From Pseudothauera nasutitermitis (GTDB lineage Bacteria; Pseudomonadota; Gammaproteobacteria; Burkholderiales; Rhodocyclaceae): a stretch of DNA of 64,000 nt. Every line of letters starts with the position of its first letter. Position 1 is the first letter of the stretch. The stretch is taken from assembly GCF_004801295.1 (NCBI RefSeq), contig NZ_SSOC01000003.1, positions 372,001 to 436,000 of the forward strand. Reading direction: 5' to 3'. A model generated the notes under the pieces. The model did not search any database and had not been told where the DNA came from. It saw only the letters and a list, made by a program, of their open reading frames with translations. Of the stretch, positions 7,249 to 15,974 are shown piece after piece. The translations under genes were made by a program, and so were the position numbers.

Positions 7249-9603
7249 TCAGACGGAAACCATGGCCGGCACATCGATATGCGCCGCCGGCAACCCCTGC
7301 CGGTGGCGTGCCCAGGCCATTTCCAGGCCCGCGCCGAAATGGCGCGCGAAGGCCCGCGCGTCGAACAGCGCGACCCGGTCGCGGGTTTCGCGCAACTGCG
7401 TACGCAAGGCGGCGCGCTGCGCACCGTCGCACACCAGCCTGAACACCAGTGCCTCATAATCGGCCGGATCGTGCGCCACCAGCTGCGGCAGGCCCGCCGC
7501 GCACACGATACTGGCCGATACGCGCGACACGAAGGTCTCGCCGCAAAGCGCCACCTGCGGCACGCCGGCCCACAAGGCGTCGCTGGCCGTGGTGTGCGCA
7601 TTCACCGGGAAGGTATCGAGGGCGATGTCCGCCTGCGCCAGACGCCCCAGATGTTCGGCCACCGGCAGGCGCGGCGCCCACACCAGCCGCGCGGGATCGA
7701 TCCCGGCCGCCTGCGCCTCGCGGACGAGAACCGCCTTTGCGCTGTCCGGTCCGTCGAGCAGCCACAGCACCGCCTGCGGACAACGCGCGAGCACGCGCAG
7801 CCACAGCGCGAACAGCTCGCGAGTGATCTTGTAATACTGATGGAAGGCCGCCAACACCACCGCGTCCTCCGGCAGTCCCAGGGCCGCGCGGGAAGGCATG
7901 GCGCCAATGACGCGGTGGCGATCGTTGGGCTGGTAGCAGCCCGGCAGGCGCAGCACCTGCTCGCTGTAGCCGGCCTCTGCTCCATGCGGAATCACTACCG
8001 CATCGGCAATGATGTAGTCCAGCCAGGGCGCGCCCATGGTGCCCGGGAAGCCCAGCCACTGCATCTGCACCGGCGCGGGACGGTAGGCCAGCACCTCGGT
8101 CCGCGCGCCTTGCGTCCAGCCCTTGAGATCGATCGCGATCCCGACGCCGTCCGCCCGCATGCGTTGCGCGGCTTCCAGGCCAGCCATCGACGCGATCGGC
8201 ACCCAGTCCGGAATGGCCTCGCGCAAACGGCGGCGGTAGGCGTCGCCTTCCCCGGCCGGCGGACCATAATCGTAGGCGATCAGGTGGAAGCGGCCGGGGT
8301 CCAGCGCCTCCAGCATGCCGGTCATCAAGTGCGCGGTGGCGTGATCGCGGAAATCCGCGGACAACAGCCCGACCCGCAGACGCTCCTGATCGTCCGTCCC
8401 CACCGGCGGCGAAGCCGGGGCAAGCGCGGGCAGTTCCGCGAACCGATCGGCATAATTGCGCGCCACCTGCAACTGGGCTGCGGCATCCGTCCCCGGGGTG
8501 GTCAGAAAGGCAAACGGTGACGGACGGCATTCATCCGCCGCGCGCAGATTACCCGCGCTCAATTGCCGCCCCAGTTCGCCTTCCATCAACTGCGCCGCAT
8601 CCCAGTCAGCGACCTGGCGGCAGGCATGGGCGGCCTGCAACAGCCAGGCGGGGTGCTGAAAGCGTGTAACAGCCTCGACAAACGCCGCACGCGCATCGTC
8701 ATGCTCCCCCAGGTCCACGCAGACACAGCCGAGGTTGTACCAGGCATCGGCGCATTCTCCATCATGCGCCAAGGCCTGCATGAACTGCTGCTTCGCCTCT
8801 TCCCAGGCACCCGCGTCGCGCAAGGCAGTACCCAGGTTGTTGAATCCCGGCGCCCATTGCGGGGCCAGGGCCACCGCTCTCCTGCCGGCCTTGATCGCCT
8901 CTTCCAGCCGGGTCTGGCTGCGCAGCAGCACGCACAGGTTCGACCAGATCACCGCATTGTCCGGCGTCTCGTTCAACGCCGCGGCAAGCAATTGCTCAGC
9001 CTCTTTCTGTTCCTCCGGAGAACCGTCTACCAGCAAGGCCCCCAGCACCCCCAATGCCCCGGCGTCTTGCGGCAAATGCTGCAGGTTCAGGCGGCAAAAC
9101 CTGCGCTGCAGGTCCGCATCGCCCACTTCGAGGACCAGTTCCCGGCACAAGCGCGCCAATTCCTCGTCTTGCGGAGAACGCTCGTAGGCCAGCCAGAATT
9201 GCTCCAGCGCTTCGATACGCTTGCCCTGCTGCAGCAATGCACAGCCCAGGTTGTGACGGGGGGTGGCGGCATCCGGCAACAGCTCCACCGCCCGGCGGTG
9301 CGCGGCAATCGCTCCTTCCGCATCACCCAGCGCGTCCAGGGCGTTGCCGAGATTGCTCCAGGTCTGCCCGTCTCCCGGCAGGAGTTCAACCGCAAGGCGT
9401 AGCACCCGCACCGCCTCGTCGTGTTCACCAAGCAGATGCAATGCACTACCGAGCAACTTGTGCGCAGGGCCGAAGCGCGCATGCCGCGCACACAGTGCAC
9501 GGGCCAGCTCAGCCGCCTGTGCAGGACGGCCGGAGACGAAATGCGTCGCGGCCTCGCTCAAGAAAGCCTGGTCCCGTGCCGAAAGAGAACTGTGTCCGGT
9601 CAT
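7249..9603 (-). CDS. TPR-repeat O-linked N-acetylglucosamine transferase-like protein (GT41/SPINDLY)
   Basis: About 784 residues. The N-terminal half (~1-370) is a run of TPR units (for example GDGQTWSNLGNALDALGDAE and DAATPRHNLGCALLQQGKR). The C-terminal half is a GT41 catalytic region: GLLSADFRDHATAHLMTGML holds the conserved His-containing motif, followed by APVQMQWLGFPGTMGAPWLD, HQYYKITRELFALWLRVL and DTFPVNAHTTASDALWAGVP, all matching the OGT/SPINDLY core. It transfers a sugar to Ser/Thr. Because the gene is divergent from fliC, flagellin is the obvious candidate acceptor (inference). ATG 9603 is chosen; an in-frame GTG at 9615 would add four residues. The start region shares its intergenic gap with the fliC promoter. 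Confidence 0.85.
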   Translation of the reverse strand: MTGHSSLSARDQAFLSEAATHFVSGRPAQAAELARALCARHARFGPAHKLLGSALHLLGEHDEAVRVLRLAVELLPGDGQTWSNLGNALDALGDAEGAIAAHRRAVELLPDAATPRHNLGCALLQQGKRIEALEQFWLAYERSPQDEELARLCRELVLEVGDADLQRRFCRLNLQHLPQDAGALGVLGALLVDGSPEEQKEAEQLLAAALNETPDNAVIWSNLCVLLRSQTRLEEAIKAGRRAVALAPQWAPGFNNLGTALRDAGAWEEAKQQFMQALAHDGECADAWYNLGCVCVDLGEHDDARAAFVEAVTRFQHPAWLLQAAHACRQVADWDAAQLMEGELGRQLSAGNLRAADECRPSPFAFLTTPGTDAAAQLQVARNYADRFAELPALAPASPPVGTDDQERLRVGLLSADFRDHATAHLMTGMLEALDPGRFHLIAYDYGPPAGEGDAYRRRLREAIPDWVPIASMAGLEAAQRMRADGVGIAIDLKGWTQGARTEVLAYRPAPVQMQWLGFPGTMGAPWLDYIIADAVVIPHGAEAGYSEQVLRLPGCYQPNDRHRVIGAMPSRAALGLPEDAVVLAAFHQYYKITRELFALWLRVLARCPQAVLWLLDGPDSAKAVLVREAQAAGIDPARLVWAPRLPVAEHLGRLAQADIALDTFPVNAHTTASDALWAGVPQVALCGETFVSRVSASIVCAAGLPQLVAHDPADYEALVFRLVCDGAQRAALRTQLRETRDRVALFDARAFARHFGAGLEMAWARHRQGLPAAHIDVPAMVSV

Positions 9604-9711
9604 AAAGCGCGGCACCCATGTCAGTTCGGAGAGTGCCGCATCTTACCGTGCCGCGCGGACCATCCCCGCGCACAAGATTGCCGGCCACCGGCAAAGCCGG
9701 CAAAAAATTCC

Positions 9712-9738
9712 TAAAGTTCGCACCCCAGGGGTCGTTAA
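9712..9738 (+). promoter_or_regulatory. Sigma28 (FliA) promoter of fliC
   Basis: TAAAGTTC at 9712-9719, exactly 11 bases, then GTCGTTAA at 9731-9738. This matches the TAAAGTTT-N11-GCCGATAA enterobacterial sigma28 consensus in spacing and nearly all key bases. Transcription would start near 9745, giving a ~100-base leader that contains a small CCGGC-AAAC-GCCGG hairpin (9791-9804). Confidence 0.85.
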
Positions 9739-9843
9739 TGGACCCAAGAGCACAGGAATCGGATTTGCAGACTGGCTCGTAGCAGGTTCCCCGGCAAACG
9801 CCGGCCCTTATTGGTACTTCTTCTCTACGTCGGGAGAAAAATC

Positions 9844-11325
9844 ATGGCACAAGTCATCAACACCAACGTTCAGTCGCTCAACGCTCAGCGCCACCTGAAC
9901 AACTCCGCCAGCTCGCTGTCCACCTCGCTGCAGCGCCTGTCGTCCGGCCTTCGTATCAACAGCGCCAAGGACGACGCCGCCGGCCTCGCCATTTCCGAGC
10001 GCTTCAGCGCGCAGATCCGCGGTCTGGATCAAGCCCGCCGCAATGCCAACGACGGCATCTCGCTGGCGCAGACCGCCGAAGGCGCGCTCGAATCCGCCGG
10101 CAACATCCTGCAGCGTATCCGCGAACTGGCCGTGCAATCGTCCAACGCGTCCAACTCGGCTTCCGACCGTCAGGCGCTGAACGCCGAAGTGAACGAGCTC
10201 ACCGCCGAACTCGACCGCATCGCCAAGACCACCGAGTTCAACGGCCAGAAGCTGCTGGACGGCTCTTTCACCTCCGCCACCTTCCAGGTCGGCGCCAACG
10301 CCGGCCAGAGCATCACCGCCACCTCGGCCAACTTCAGCACCAGCCAGTACGGCAACTACCGTATCGGCTCCAAGGTGGCCACGGATGCGGGCGCCAAGGG
10401 CGACCTGACCGCCGGCAGCACCGCTGCGGCGATTGCCTCGAACGCCGCGGCTACCAGCCGGGTCGTGGGCGGCACCATCACCATCAACGGCGCGGCAGGC
10501 CAGGCCACTGTCGCCATCGCTGCCGGCGCTTCCGCCAAGAAGGCTGCCGAACAGATCAACGCGGAAACCGGCAAGACCGGCGTGAAGGCTTCCGCCAAGA
10601 CCGAAATCGACGTGACCGCGATGACGGCGAACACGTCCTACAAGTTCGATGTGAAGTCGGACAACGACACCGCGGTGACGATCTCCTTCACCATCGGTAG
10701 CGCGGTCGATCAGGACGGTCTGGCAGCCGCGGTCAATGCCTTCAACGACGTGTCCGCCAAGACCGGCGTGACCGCCCGGGTCAACGACGCCGGCGACGGC
10801 ATCACCCTGCTCAACGCCAATGGCGAGAACATCACCATCGAGAACGCGGCGAGCGGCTCTGCCTCGGCGACGATCGGCGGCACCGCCACCGCCACCGGCG
10901 CCACCGCTGTCGCCACCGGCCAACTGGTGCTCGACTCCGAGAAGTCCTTCAGCCTCGACGCCGCGAACACCACCGACTTCTTCAGCGCGGCAGCGGCATC
11001 CGGCCAGCTGCAGAAGGTCGCGGACCTGGACGTGAGCTCGGTGGATTCCTCGCAGCGCACCCTGGCGATGGTCGACTCCGCCCTGGCCGCGGTGAATAGC
11101 CAGCGTGCCAAGTACGGCGCCCTGCAGTCCCGCTTCGAAACCACGATCGCCAACCTGCAGACCACGTCGGAAAACATGTCGGCCTCCCGCAGCCGCATCC
11201 GCGACACCGACTTCGCCGCGGAAACGGCCAACCTGACCCGCGCGCAGATCCTGCAGCAAGCCGGCACCGCGATGCTCTCGCAAGCCAACGCCCTGCCGCA
11301 GAACGTGCTTTCGCTGCTCGGCTAA
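9844..11325 (+). CDS. fliC: Flagellin
   Basis: A 493-residue filament subunit. The N-terminal D0/D1 part starts [15 protein letters not shown] and contains [20 protein letters not shown]. The C-terminal D1/D0 part contains [20 protein letters not shown] and ends in [12 protein letters not shown]. The variable centre (about residues 180-390) is Ala/Thr/Ser-rich and repetitive in flavour (flagellin-hook IN-like), giving many possible O-glycosylation sites. ATG 9844 is used because GGGAGA lies 7 bases before it and the family starts here; an upstream in-frame start would add 11 atypical residues. Its own sigma28 promoter and strong terminator suggest high monocistronic expression. The divergent GT41 gene may glycosylate it. 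Confidence 0.97.
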   Translation: MAQVINTNVQSLNAQRHLNNSASSLSTSLQRLSSGLRINSAKDDAAGLAISERFSAQIRGLDQARRNANDGISLAQTAEGALESAGNILQRIRELAVQSSNASNSASDRQALNAEVNELTAELDRIAKTTEFNGQKLLDGSFTSATFQVGANAGQSITATSANFSTSQYGNYRIGSKVATDAGAKGDLTAGSTAAAIASNAAATSRVVGGTITINGAAGQATVAIAAGASAKKAAEQINAETGKTGVKASAKTEIDVTAMTANTSYKFDVKSDNDTAVTISFTIGSAVDQDGLAAAVNAFNDVSAKTGVTARVNDAGDGITLLNANGENITIENAASGSASATIGGTATATGATAVATGQLVLDSEKSFSLDAANTTDFFSAAAASGQLQKVADLDVSSVDSSQRTLAMVDSALAAVNSQRAKYGALQSRFETTIANLQTTSENMSASRSRIRDTDFAAETANLTRAQILQQAGTAMLSQANALPQNVLSLLG

Positions 11326-11350
11326 ACAGAGTAGGCTGATGCACAATGCA

Positions 11351-11385
11351 CGGCGCGGGGCTCGCAAGAGCCTCGCGCCGTTCCC
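11351..11385 (+). terminator. Strong intrinsic terminator after fliC
   Basis: A 13-bp G+C-rich stem (11351-11363 with 11368-11380, one G-T wobble) closed by a GCAA tetraloop and followed by TTCCCCC. It lies 26 bases after the fliC stop, and the flaG ribosome binding site begins just beyond it. Some read-through could still feed flaG-fliD. Confidence 0.75.
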
Positions 11386-11406
11386 CCATAGAGGAGGAAA
11401 ACGATC

Positions 11407-11811
11407 ATGAGTACTCCTGCCCTGGGCGGCCTGCCGGCCGCCGATCTCCGGCAACTTCCGCCTCTGGCTCCCCTGCCCTCCGCCGCGCAGCAGGCCGGTG
11501 CAGCACTTGCCGGGCAAAAGACCACCGAAACGTCGAAGGCCGAACAAACCAAAGACGTCGCCGAATCCGCCGCCAAGACGCCGGCCACGGTATCCGACAT
11601 CCAGAAGGCACTGGATGAAGTGCGCGAAACCATTCAGCCCGTGGCACGAAATCTGCTTTTCTCGCTTGACGAAGATACCGGAAAGACCGTGGTCAAGGTG
11701 ATCGACACCAGCACGGACGAAGTCATCCGGCAGATTCCATCCGAGGAAATCATTTCCATCGCCAAGGCGTTGGACAAGCTGCAAGGGCTGTTGCTGCGCC
11801 AGGAAGCCTGA
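11407..11811 (+). CDS. flaG: FlaG family flagellar protein
   Basis: 134 residues. A Pro/Ala/Thr-rich N-terminal third is followed by the FlaG domain (about residues 60-130): ARNLLFSLDEDTGKTVVKVI, then STDEVIRQIPSEEIISIAKA. FlaG proteins influence filament length in polar flagella. The gene lies between fliC and fliD as usual. The start has a strong site (GAGGAGG at 11391-11397) nine bases before the ATG. It is co-oriented with fliD, 28 bases apart, so probably co-transcribed with fliD-fliS-fliT. Confidence 0.9.
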   Translation: MSTPALGGLPAADLRQLPPLAPLPSAAQQAGAALAGQKTTETSKAEQTKDVAESAAKTPATVSDIQKALDEVRETIQPVARNLLFSLDEDTGKTVVKVIDTSTDEVIRQIPSEEIISIAKALDKLQGLLLRQEA

Positions 11812-11839
11812 GCGGCCCATAGAGAAGGAGAAGCACATC

Positions 11840-13249
11840 ATGGCTGCGATTACCACCGGCGGTTCCGTCATCGACATCAACACCATTGTTTCTGGGTTGA
11901 TGACGGTCGAACAGCAACCGCTTGCCCGGCTCGCCACCAAGGAGGCCGCCCAGCAGGCCAAGCTTTCCGCCTTCGGCCAGATCAAGAGCTCGCTGGCTTC
12001 CCTGCAGACCGCCACCGATGCGCTGAAAAAGCTGGACACTTTCACCGCCACCAAGACCACGGTGAGCAGCGATGCTGGCTTTACCGCCACATCGAAGGCG
12101 GGCGCGGCCAGTGGCAGCCATACCGTGGAAGTGCTCAACCTTGCGCGCGAGCAGCGCATCGCCACGGCGGCGGACAGCACCTTCACCCCTGCCGCCGGCA
12201 AGCTGACCGTCCAGTTCGGCACGATCACCGATGGCGCCTTCGTCGCCGACGGCGAGCGCATGGCCTCGCTGGAGTTCGAAGGCAGCACCCTGGAAGAATT
12301 GCGCGATGCCATCAATGGCGATGCCTCCCTGGGCATCAAGGCCAGCATCATCAACAACGGTACGCACAACCAGCTCGTCCTGACCGGCAGCGCCACCGGC
12401 GAGAACATGGCCTTCCGGCTGACCGGCGAAGATGGTCTGGCGGATCTCAGCTATGACCCCGCCGCAACCCCGGCCACTGGAGACAAGCTGTATTCCGTGC
12501 AGGCTGCCGAAAGCGCCCGCCTCAAGGTCGACGGCATCGAAATCACCCGCAGCAAGAACACCATCGACGACGTGATCGACGGCGTCACCCTGACCCTGAC
12601 CAAGGAGCCCACGGGCACCGCCACCAGCGTCAAGGGCACACTGAGCATCACAGAAGATACCAGCGCGGCCAAGAGCGCCATCGAAGCCTTCGTGAAGGCC
12701 TACAACGAGGCGTACAGCACCATCCGCTCGCTGACCTCCTATGATGCGGAAAACGAGCAGGCCTCCACGCTCACTGGCGACTCCACCGCGCGCAACATCC
12801 AAAACCAGCTGCGCAACGCCCTCAATGCCACGTACGCCAACGACGGCCTCACCTCGCTGTCGCAGCTCGGCATCTCCTTCGACAAGACCGACCGCACCAC
12901 GCTGGTCATCGACGACACCAAACTCGAGGCCGCACTCAAGGATCCGAGCAAGAATGTCGGCAATTTCTTTGCCGGCGAGGCAGGCTTCGCCACCTCCCTC
13001 AGCGCCCGGCTGGAAAGCTTCCTGGACTCCAAGGAAGGGGTCATCGCCGGACGTACCGACGGCATCAACACCACGATCAAGGCGCTGACCAAGCAGTACG
13101 ATGCGCTGGAGGCAAAACTGGTCACGGTGGAAGAGAACTACCGCTTGCAGTACTCCAAGCTCGACACCCTGCTCGCCAGCCTGACCCAGACCAGCACCTA
13201 TCTGACCCAGCAACTGGCCAGCCTGCCGAAGATCGGTTCATCCAGTTAA
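11840..13249 (+). CDS. fliD: Flagellar filament capping protein FliD
   Basis: 469 residues. The N-terminal FliD_N domain (about residues 8-105) begins with GSVIDINTIVSGLMTVEQQP. A middle flagellin-IN-like region and a FliD_C domain (about 220-450) follow, with coiled-coil-forming ends. FliD forms the cap at the filament tip that folds incoming flagellin and is exported by the flagellar type III system. It is followed closely by its neighbour chaperone genes fliS and fliT. GAAGGAGAAG before ATG 11840 is a good ribosome binding site. Confidence 0.95.
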   Translation: MAAITTGGSVIDINTIVSGLMTVEQQPLARLATKEAAQQAKLSAFGQIKSSLASLQTATDALKKLDTFTATKTTVSSDAGFTATSKAGAASGSHTVEVLNLAREQRIATAADSTFTPAAGKLTVQFGTITDGAFVADGERMASLEFEGSTLEELRDAINGDASLGIKASIINNGTHNQLVLTGSATGENMAFRLTGEDGLADLSYDPAATPATGDKLYSVQAAESARLKVDGIEITRSKNTIDDVIDGVTLTLTKEPTGTATSVKGTLSITEDTSAAKSAIEAFVKAYNEAYSTIRSLTSYDAENEQASTLTGDSTARNIQNQLRNALNATYANDGLTSLSQLGISFDKTDRTTLVIDDTKLEAALKDPSKNVGNFFAGEAGFATSLSARLESFLDSKEGVIAGRTDGINTTIKALTKQYDALEAKLVTVEENYRLQYSKLDTLLASLTQTSTYLTQQLASLPKIGSSS

Positions 13250-13266
13250 AAACCGGGAATCAAGCC

Positions 13267-13671
13267 ATGTTCGGTACCCGCTCCTATGCAAACCGCGCTT
13301 CGGCCTACACCCGGGTCGGCACGGAAACCGGTGTCGAGGCGGCCTCTCCGCATCAGTTGATCCTGATGCTCTACGACGGTGCGCTGCTGGCATTGCGCAC
13401 CGCCGAGAGCGCGATGGAGCACGACGACATCCCCCGCCGGGGCGCCGCCATCTCCAAGGCCATCGACATCATCACCAATGGCCTCAAGGTCAGCCTGGAT
13501 CTGAACAGCGGCGGCGAACTCGCCGTCCGGCTGGATGCGCTGTACGAATACATGGCGGACCGCCTGCTGTATGCCAACCTGCACAACAGCCAGGCCGCGC
13601 TGGACGAAGTTTCCGGCCTGCTGGCGGGCTTGCGTGAAGCCTGGCAGGGCATTGCCGACCAGGTCGGCTGA
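13267..13671 (+). CDS. fliS: Flagellin export chaperone FliS
   Basis: 134 residues, all-helical. The family motif YANRASAYTRVGTETGVEAA is followed by PHQLILMLYDGALLALRTAE and a C-terminal half NSGGELAVRLDALYEYMADR. FliS binds the C-terminal D0 segment of flagellin in the cytoplasm, preventing premature polymerisation and presenting it to FlhA. It is placed between fliD and fliT, 17 bases after the fliD stop. Confidence 0.95.
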   Translation: MFGTRSYANRASAYTRVGTETGVEAASPHQLILMLYDGALLALRTAESAMEHDDIPRRGAAISKAIDIITNGLKVSLDLNSGGELAVRLDALYEYMADRLLYANLHNSQAALDEVSGLLAGLREAWQGIADQVG

Positions 13672-13689
13672 AGAAAAGGAGGTTCCCGC

Positions 13690-14010
13690 ATGCTGACCAG
13701 CACGGAAGCCAACCGCCTGCTGTCCCTGTATGAAGCCATGCTCGGCGTGGCGCGCGACAATGACTGGGACCGTCTGGCCGAGCTGCAGCAGCAGGCCGCC
13801 GATCTGCGCGATCAAAGCCAGGCCCGCGCGCCCCTCGAACTGACGCATGCCGATCAGGAAGCCGTGACGGCGACGTTGCAGCGCATCCTCGAACTCGATC
13901 GGGAAATCCGTACTCATGCGGAGCCCGCCCTGGAAAGCACCCGCAAGCTGCTCTCCGGCTCGGTTCTGGATCGCAACGTCCGTAACGCCTATGGGAAGTT
14001 CGGAGGTTAG
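13690..14010 (+). CDS. fliT: Flagellar protein FliT-like chaperone
   Basis: 106 residues, helical, with coiled-coil character (EANRLLSLYEAMLGVARDND, then LQRILELDREIRTHAEPALE). Size, helix pattern and position directly after fliS fit FliT, the export chaperone for the FliD cap protein. Sequence conservation in this family is low, so the name rests partly on context. A very strong site AAAGGAGG precedes the ATG. The TAG stop codon (14008-14010) coincides with the left end of the inverted-repeat element that follows. Confidence 0.8.
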   Translation: MLTSTEANRLLSLYEAMLGVARDNDWDRLAELQQQAADLRDQSQARAPLELTHADQEAVTATLQRILELDREIRTHAEPALESTRKLLSGSVLDRNVRNAYGKFGG

Positions 14011-14278
14011 GGTCTGTTGTCATAGGTTTCATGGGTCGCGTTGTGTCCAAACGCGCTCGCTACAAGGCGCGCGACGCAGTCGATGGTGGTTCCCTCGACA
14101 AGGAGCGCAACGCCGTAGCGGGGGCGTTTGGACACAACCCGAAGGGCTCGGCCGAGTGGGCTTCCATTGCCGCGTTGCGGCTCCTCGATTGGGAACCACC
14201 CAATCCACGTCGCCGCGCCTTGCACTGGAAGCCCACTCGGCCGAGCGCGACCCATGAAACATATGACAACAGACCCTA
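14008..14278. mobile_element. Palindromic MITE-like element flanked by TA
   Basis: A 271-base element with 33-base terminal inverted repeats (14008-14040 and 14246-14278) that differ at one position. The ends read TA-GGGTCTGTTGTCATA inward on both sides, and the outermost TA on each side looks like a TA target duplication. Inside are two further long inverted repeats: 14041-14063 with 14115-14137 (23 bases, two mismatches), and 14146-14166 with 14226-14246 (21 bases, perfect). The whole unit can fold into a three-way structure on either strand. Neither strand encodes a recognisable protein, so this is a non-autonomous repeat. TA targets are typical of the IS630/Tc1 group, which could supply the transposase (inference). 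Confidence 0.8.
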
Positions 14279-14308
14279 GAGCCGGATTCTGAACGGATAA
14301 CCACCGCC

Positions 14309-15523
14309 ATGATTCCCGCCGACCTCGCCGCCCGCCTGCGCCTGCTCACCGAAGCAAGCTTCTTCGAGACCGAACCGCCGGTCCCCGGGCTGCAACGCGC
14401 GCGGGCGATCCAGGCCCAGTTGCCGGACCTGCTGCCCGGCCAGCGTTTCACCGCCGCACTCCAGCGCACCCTGCCGGACGGCACCTTCCAGGCCATCGTC
14501 GCCGGGCGGCAGATCACCCTGGCCCTGCCCCACTCCGCCAAGGCCGGGGACACCCTGGAACTGGTCGTCACCCATTCCACGCCCCGCGCGGTCTTCGCCC
14601 AGTTGGCGGACGCCGGCGCCACGGGCGCCGCGCGGCCGGAACTCAGCCCCACCGGACGGCTGATCAGCTTCCTGCTCACCGGACAGCCCGCCGCCGAACC
14701 GGCACGCCTGGCCGAAGGCCGGCCCTTGCTCAACACACCACCCGCCAACGGCGCGGTGTTCGCCCCGGTCCTGCGCCAGGCGCTCGCGCAGAGCGGGCTG
14801 TTCTACGAAGCCCAGCAGGCGCGCTGGCTCGCCGGCAAGGTGGATACCGCAGCCCTGCTTTCCCAACCGCAGGGCCAACTGGGCATGGCTGGCCGGCCAC
14901 TGCCCGGCGGCATGCTTCCCCAGGGCGGCCTGCCCGGCCAGCCAGCGACTGCCGGCACGGCTGCCGGCACTCCGCAAGGCCCGGCATCCGCAGCCTCCAC
15001 GGCCGGCACCTCACAGACCCAGGGGGCGGCGAGCCTCACCCAGGCCCGCGCCGCCGGTGCCGTGCCGGCGGTCAACGGCCCCGAACGCTCGTCGGCTCAG
15101 ACCGCCAGCCAGATCGACAATACCCAGCCTGCGCGCCTGGCACCGATTCCGGAACGCGTGCTGCCCGTCGTGCATCAGCAACTCGACGCGCTGGCCACCC
15201 AGCAATACGTCTGGCACGGCCAGGCCTGGCCGGGCCAGCACATGGAACTCAGCATCGAGGACCCCAGCGAGGGTGAAGGCGATGGCAGCGGCGACGGCCG
15301 TGAATGGCACACCACCTTGCGCCTGTCGCTGCCCCGCCTGGGCGGGGTGGATGCCCATCTGTACCTCGGTGCGGCCGGACTGGCGCTGCGCCTGCAGGCC
15401 GACGACGCGGATGCCGCCCAGGCCCTGCTGGATGGCCGCGCAGCCCTGGAAGAGGCCCTGGAAGCCGCCGGCATCGCCTTGACCGGCATGGCCGTGGAGC
15501 TGCGCGATGTGTCCGCCGGATGA
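14309..15523 (+). CDS. FliK-like (hook-length-control C-terminal domain) protein
   Basis: 404 residues. A globular N-terminal part (about 1-125) is followed by a long Gly/Ala/Gln/Pro-rich linker (about 190-270) and a C-terminal domain (about 285-400) that resembles the FliK Flg_hook domain: ALATQQYVWHGQAWPGQHME, then WHTTLRLSLPRLGGVDAHLY. The true fliK lies at 25578, so this is a second FliK-type gene. It overlaps by 17 bases a gene for a stand-alone FlhB-tail-like protein. That pairing mirrors the FliK-FlhB substrate-switch contact, so a role tuning export specificity is plausible but unproven. It is separated from fliT by the palindromic element. Confidence 0.7.
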   Translation: MIPADLAARLRLLTEASFFETEPPVPGLQRARAIQAQLPDLLPGQRFTAALQRTLPDGTFQAIVAGRQITLALPHSAKAGDTLELVVTHSTPRAVFAQLADAGATGAARPELSPTGRLISFLLTGQPAAEPARLAEGRPLLNTPPANGAVFAPVLRQALAQSGLFYEAQQARWLAGKVDTAALLSQPQGQLGMAGRPLPGGMLPQGGLPGQPATAGTAAGTPQGPASAASTAGTSQTQGAASLTQARAAGAVPAVNGPERSSAQTASQIDNTQPARLAPIPERVLPVVHQQLDALATQQYVWHGQAWPGQHMELSIEDPSEGEGDGSGDGREWHTTLRLSLPRLGGVDAHLYLGAAGLALRLQADDADAAQALLDGRAALEEALEAAGIALTGMAVELRDVSAG

Positions 15524-15866
15524 ACCCTTCTCCGGCACCGGCCGTGGCGAGGCGGTCGCACTGACCTACTCCGCCGGCGACGCGGCACCGCGTGTGGTGG
15601 CCAAGGGCCGGGGCCTGATCGCCCAGGAAATCATTGAGCGCGCCCGCGAAGCCGGGGTCTATGTCCATGAATCGCCCGAGATGGTCGCCCTGCTGATGCA
15701 GGTGGATCTCGACGAACGCATTCCTCCCCAGCTCTACGTCGCCGTGGCCGAACTGCTGGCCTGGCTGTATCGCGTCGAACAGGGCGACATGAGCGCCCCG
15801 CCGCCCGACCATTCGCGCCTGCCCGGCCTGCCCGCCACGCCGGAAAAACCGGACCGGGACACCTGA
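15507..15866 (+). CDS. FlhB C-terminal-domain-like protein (EscU/YscU family tail)
   Basis: 119 residues matching the cytoplasmic tail of FlhB without its membrane domain: RVVAKGRGLIAQEIIERARE aligns with VVLAKGRGELALKIREIAKE of the full FlhB encoded at 57772-58914, and PPQLYVAVAELLAWLYRVEQ with the last FlhB helix. The NPTH self-cleavage loop is missing, and translation begins downstream of that point (SAGDAAPRVV). Known relatives (often called FhlX/FlhX) can stand in for the cleaved FlhB-C fragment. It overlaps the FliK-like gene by 17 bases, suggesting coupled translation and a joint role at the export gate (inference). Confidence 0.8.
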   Translation: MCPPDEPFSGTGRGEAVALTYSAGDAAPRVVAKGRGLIAQEIIERAREAGVYVHESPEMVALLMQVDLDERIPPQLYVAVAELLAWLYRVEQGDMSAPPPDHSRLPGLPATPEKPDRDT

Positions 15867-15932
15867 TCCACCGAATACCGCCGGGAATCCACCGATATCC
15901 GTACGAATGCGGACGGACCCTTGCGCTAGAAT
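15867..15932 (+). promoter_or_regulatory. Possible ycgR promoter with paired direct repeats
   Basis: Two similar 13-mers, TCCACCGAATACC (15867-15879) and TCCACCGATATCC (15888-15900), are spaced 21 bases start to start, two helical turns. A TAGAAT -10-like box lies at 15927-15932, 43 bases before the ycgR ATG. This could be an operator/promoter arrangement; no clear -35 box is seen. Confidence 0.3.
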
Positions 15933-15974
15933 TCCTCCCTGCCCCAAGCGCCGCACCGATTGCCGGACCCCAGC

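Noticed and set aside
9808-12408. Minus-strand frame of 866 codons across fliC, flaG and fliD
   Set aside because: Antisense shadow; it crosses the fliC promoter leader and terminator, and the plus-strand proteins are unmistakable.
14007-14279. Open frames of 82 codons on both strands of the palindromic element
   Set aside because: They arise from the mirror symmetry of the inverted repeats, have no ribosome binding site or family resemblance, and read through the terminal repeats.
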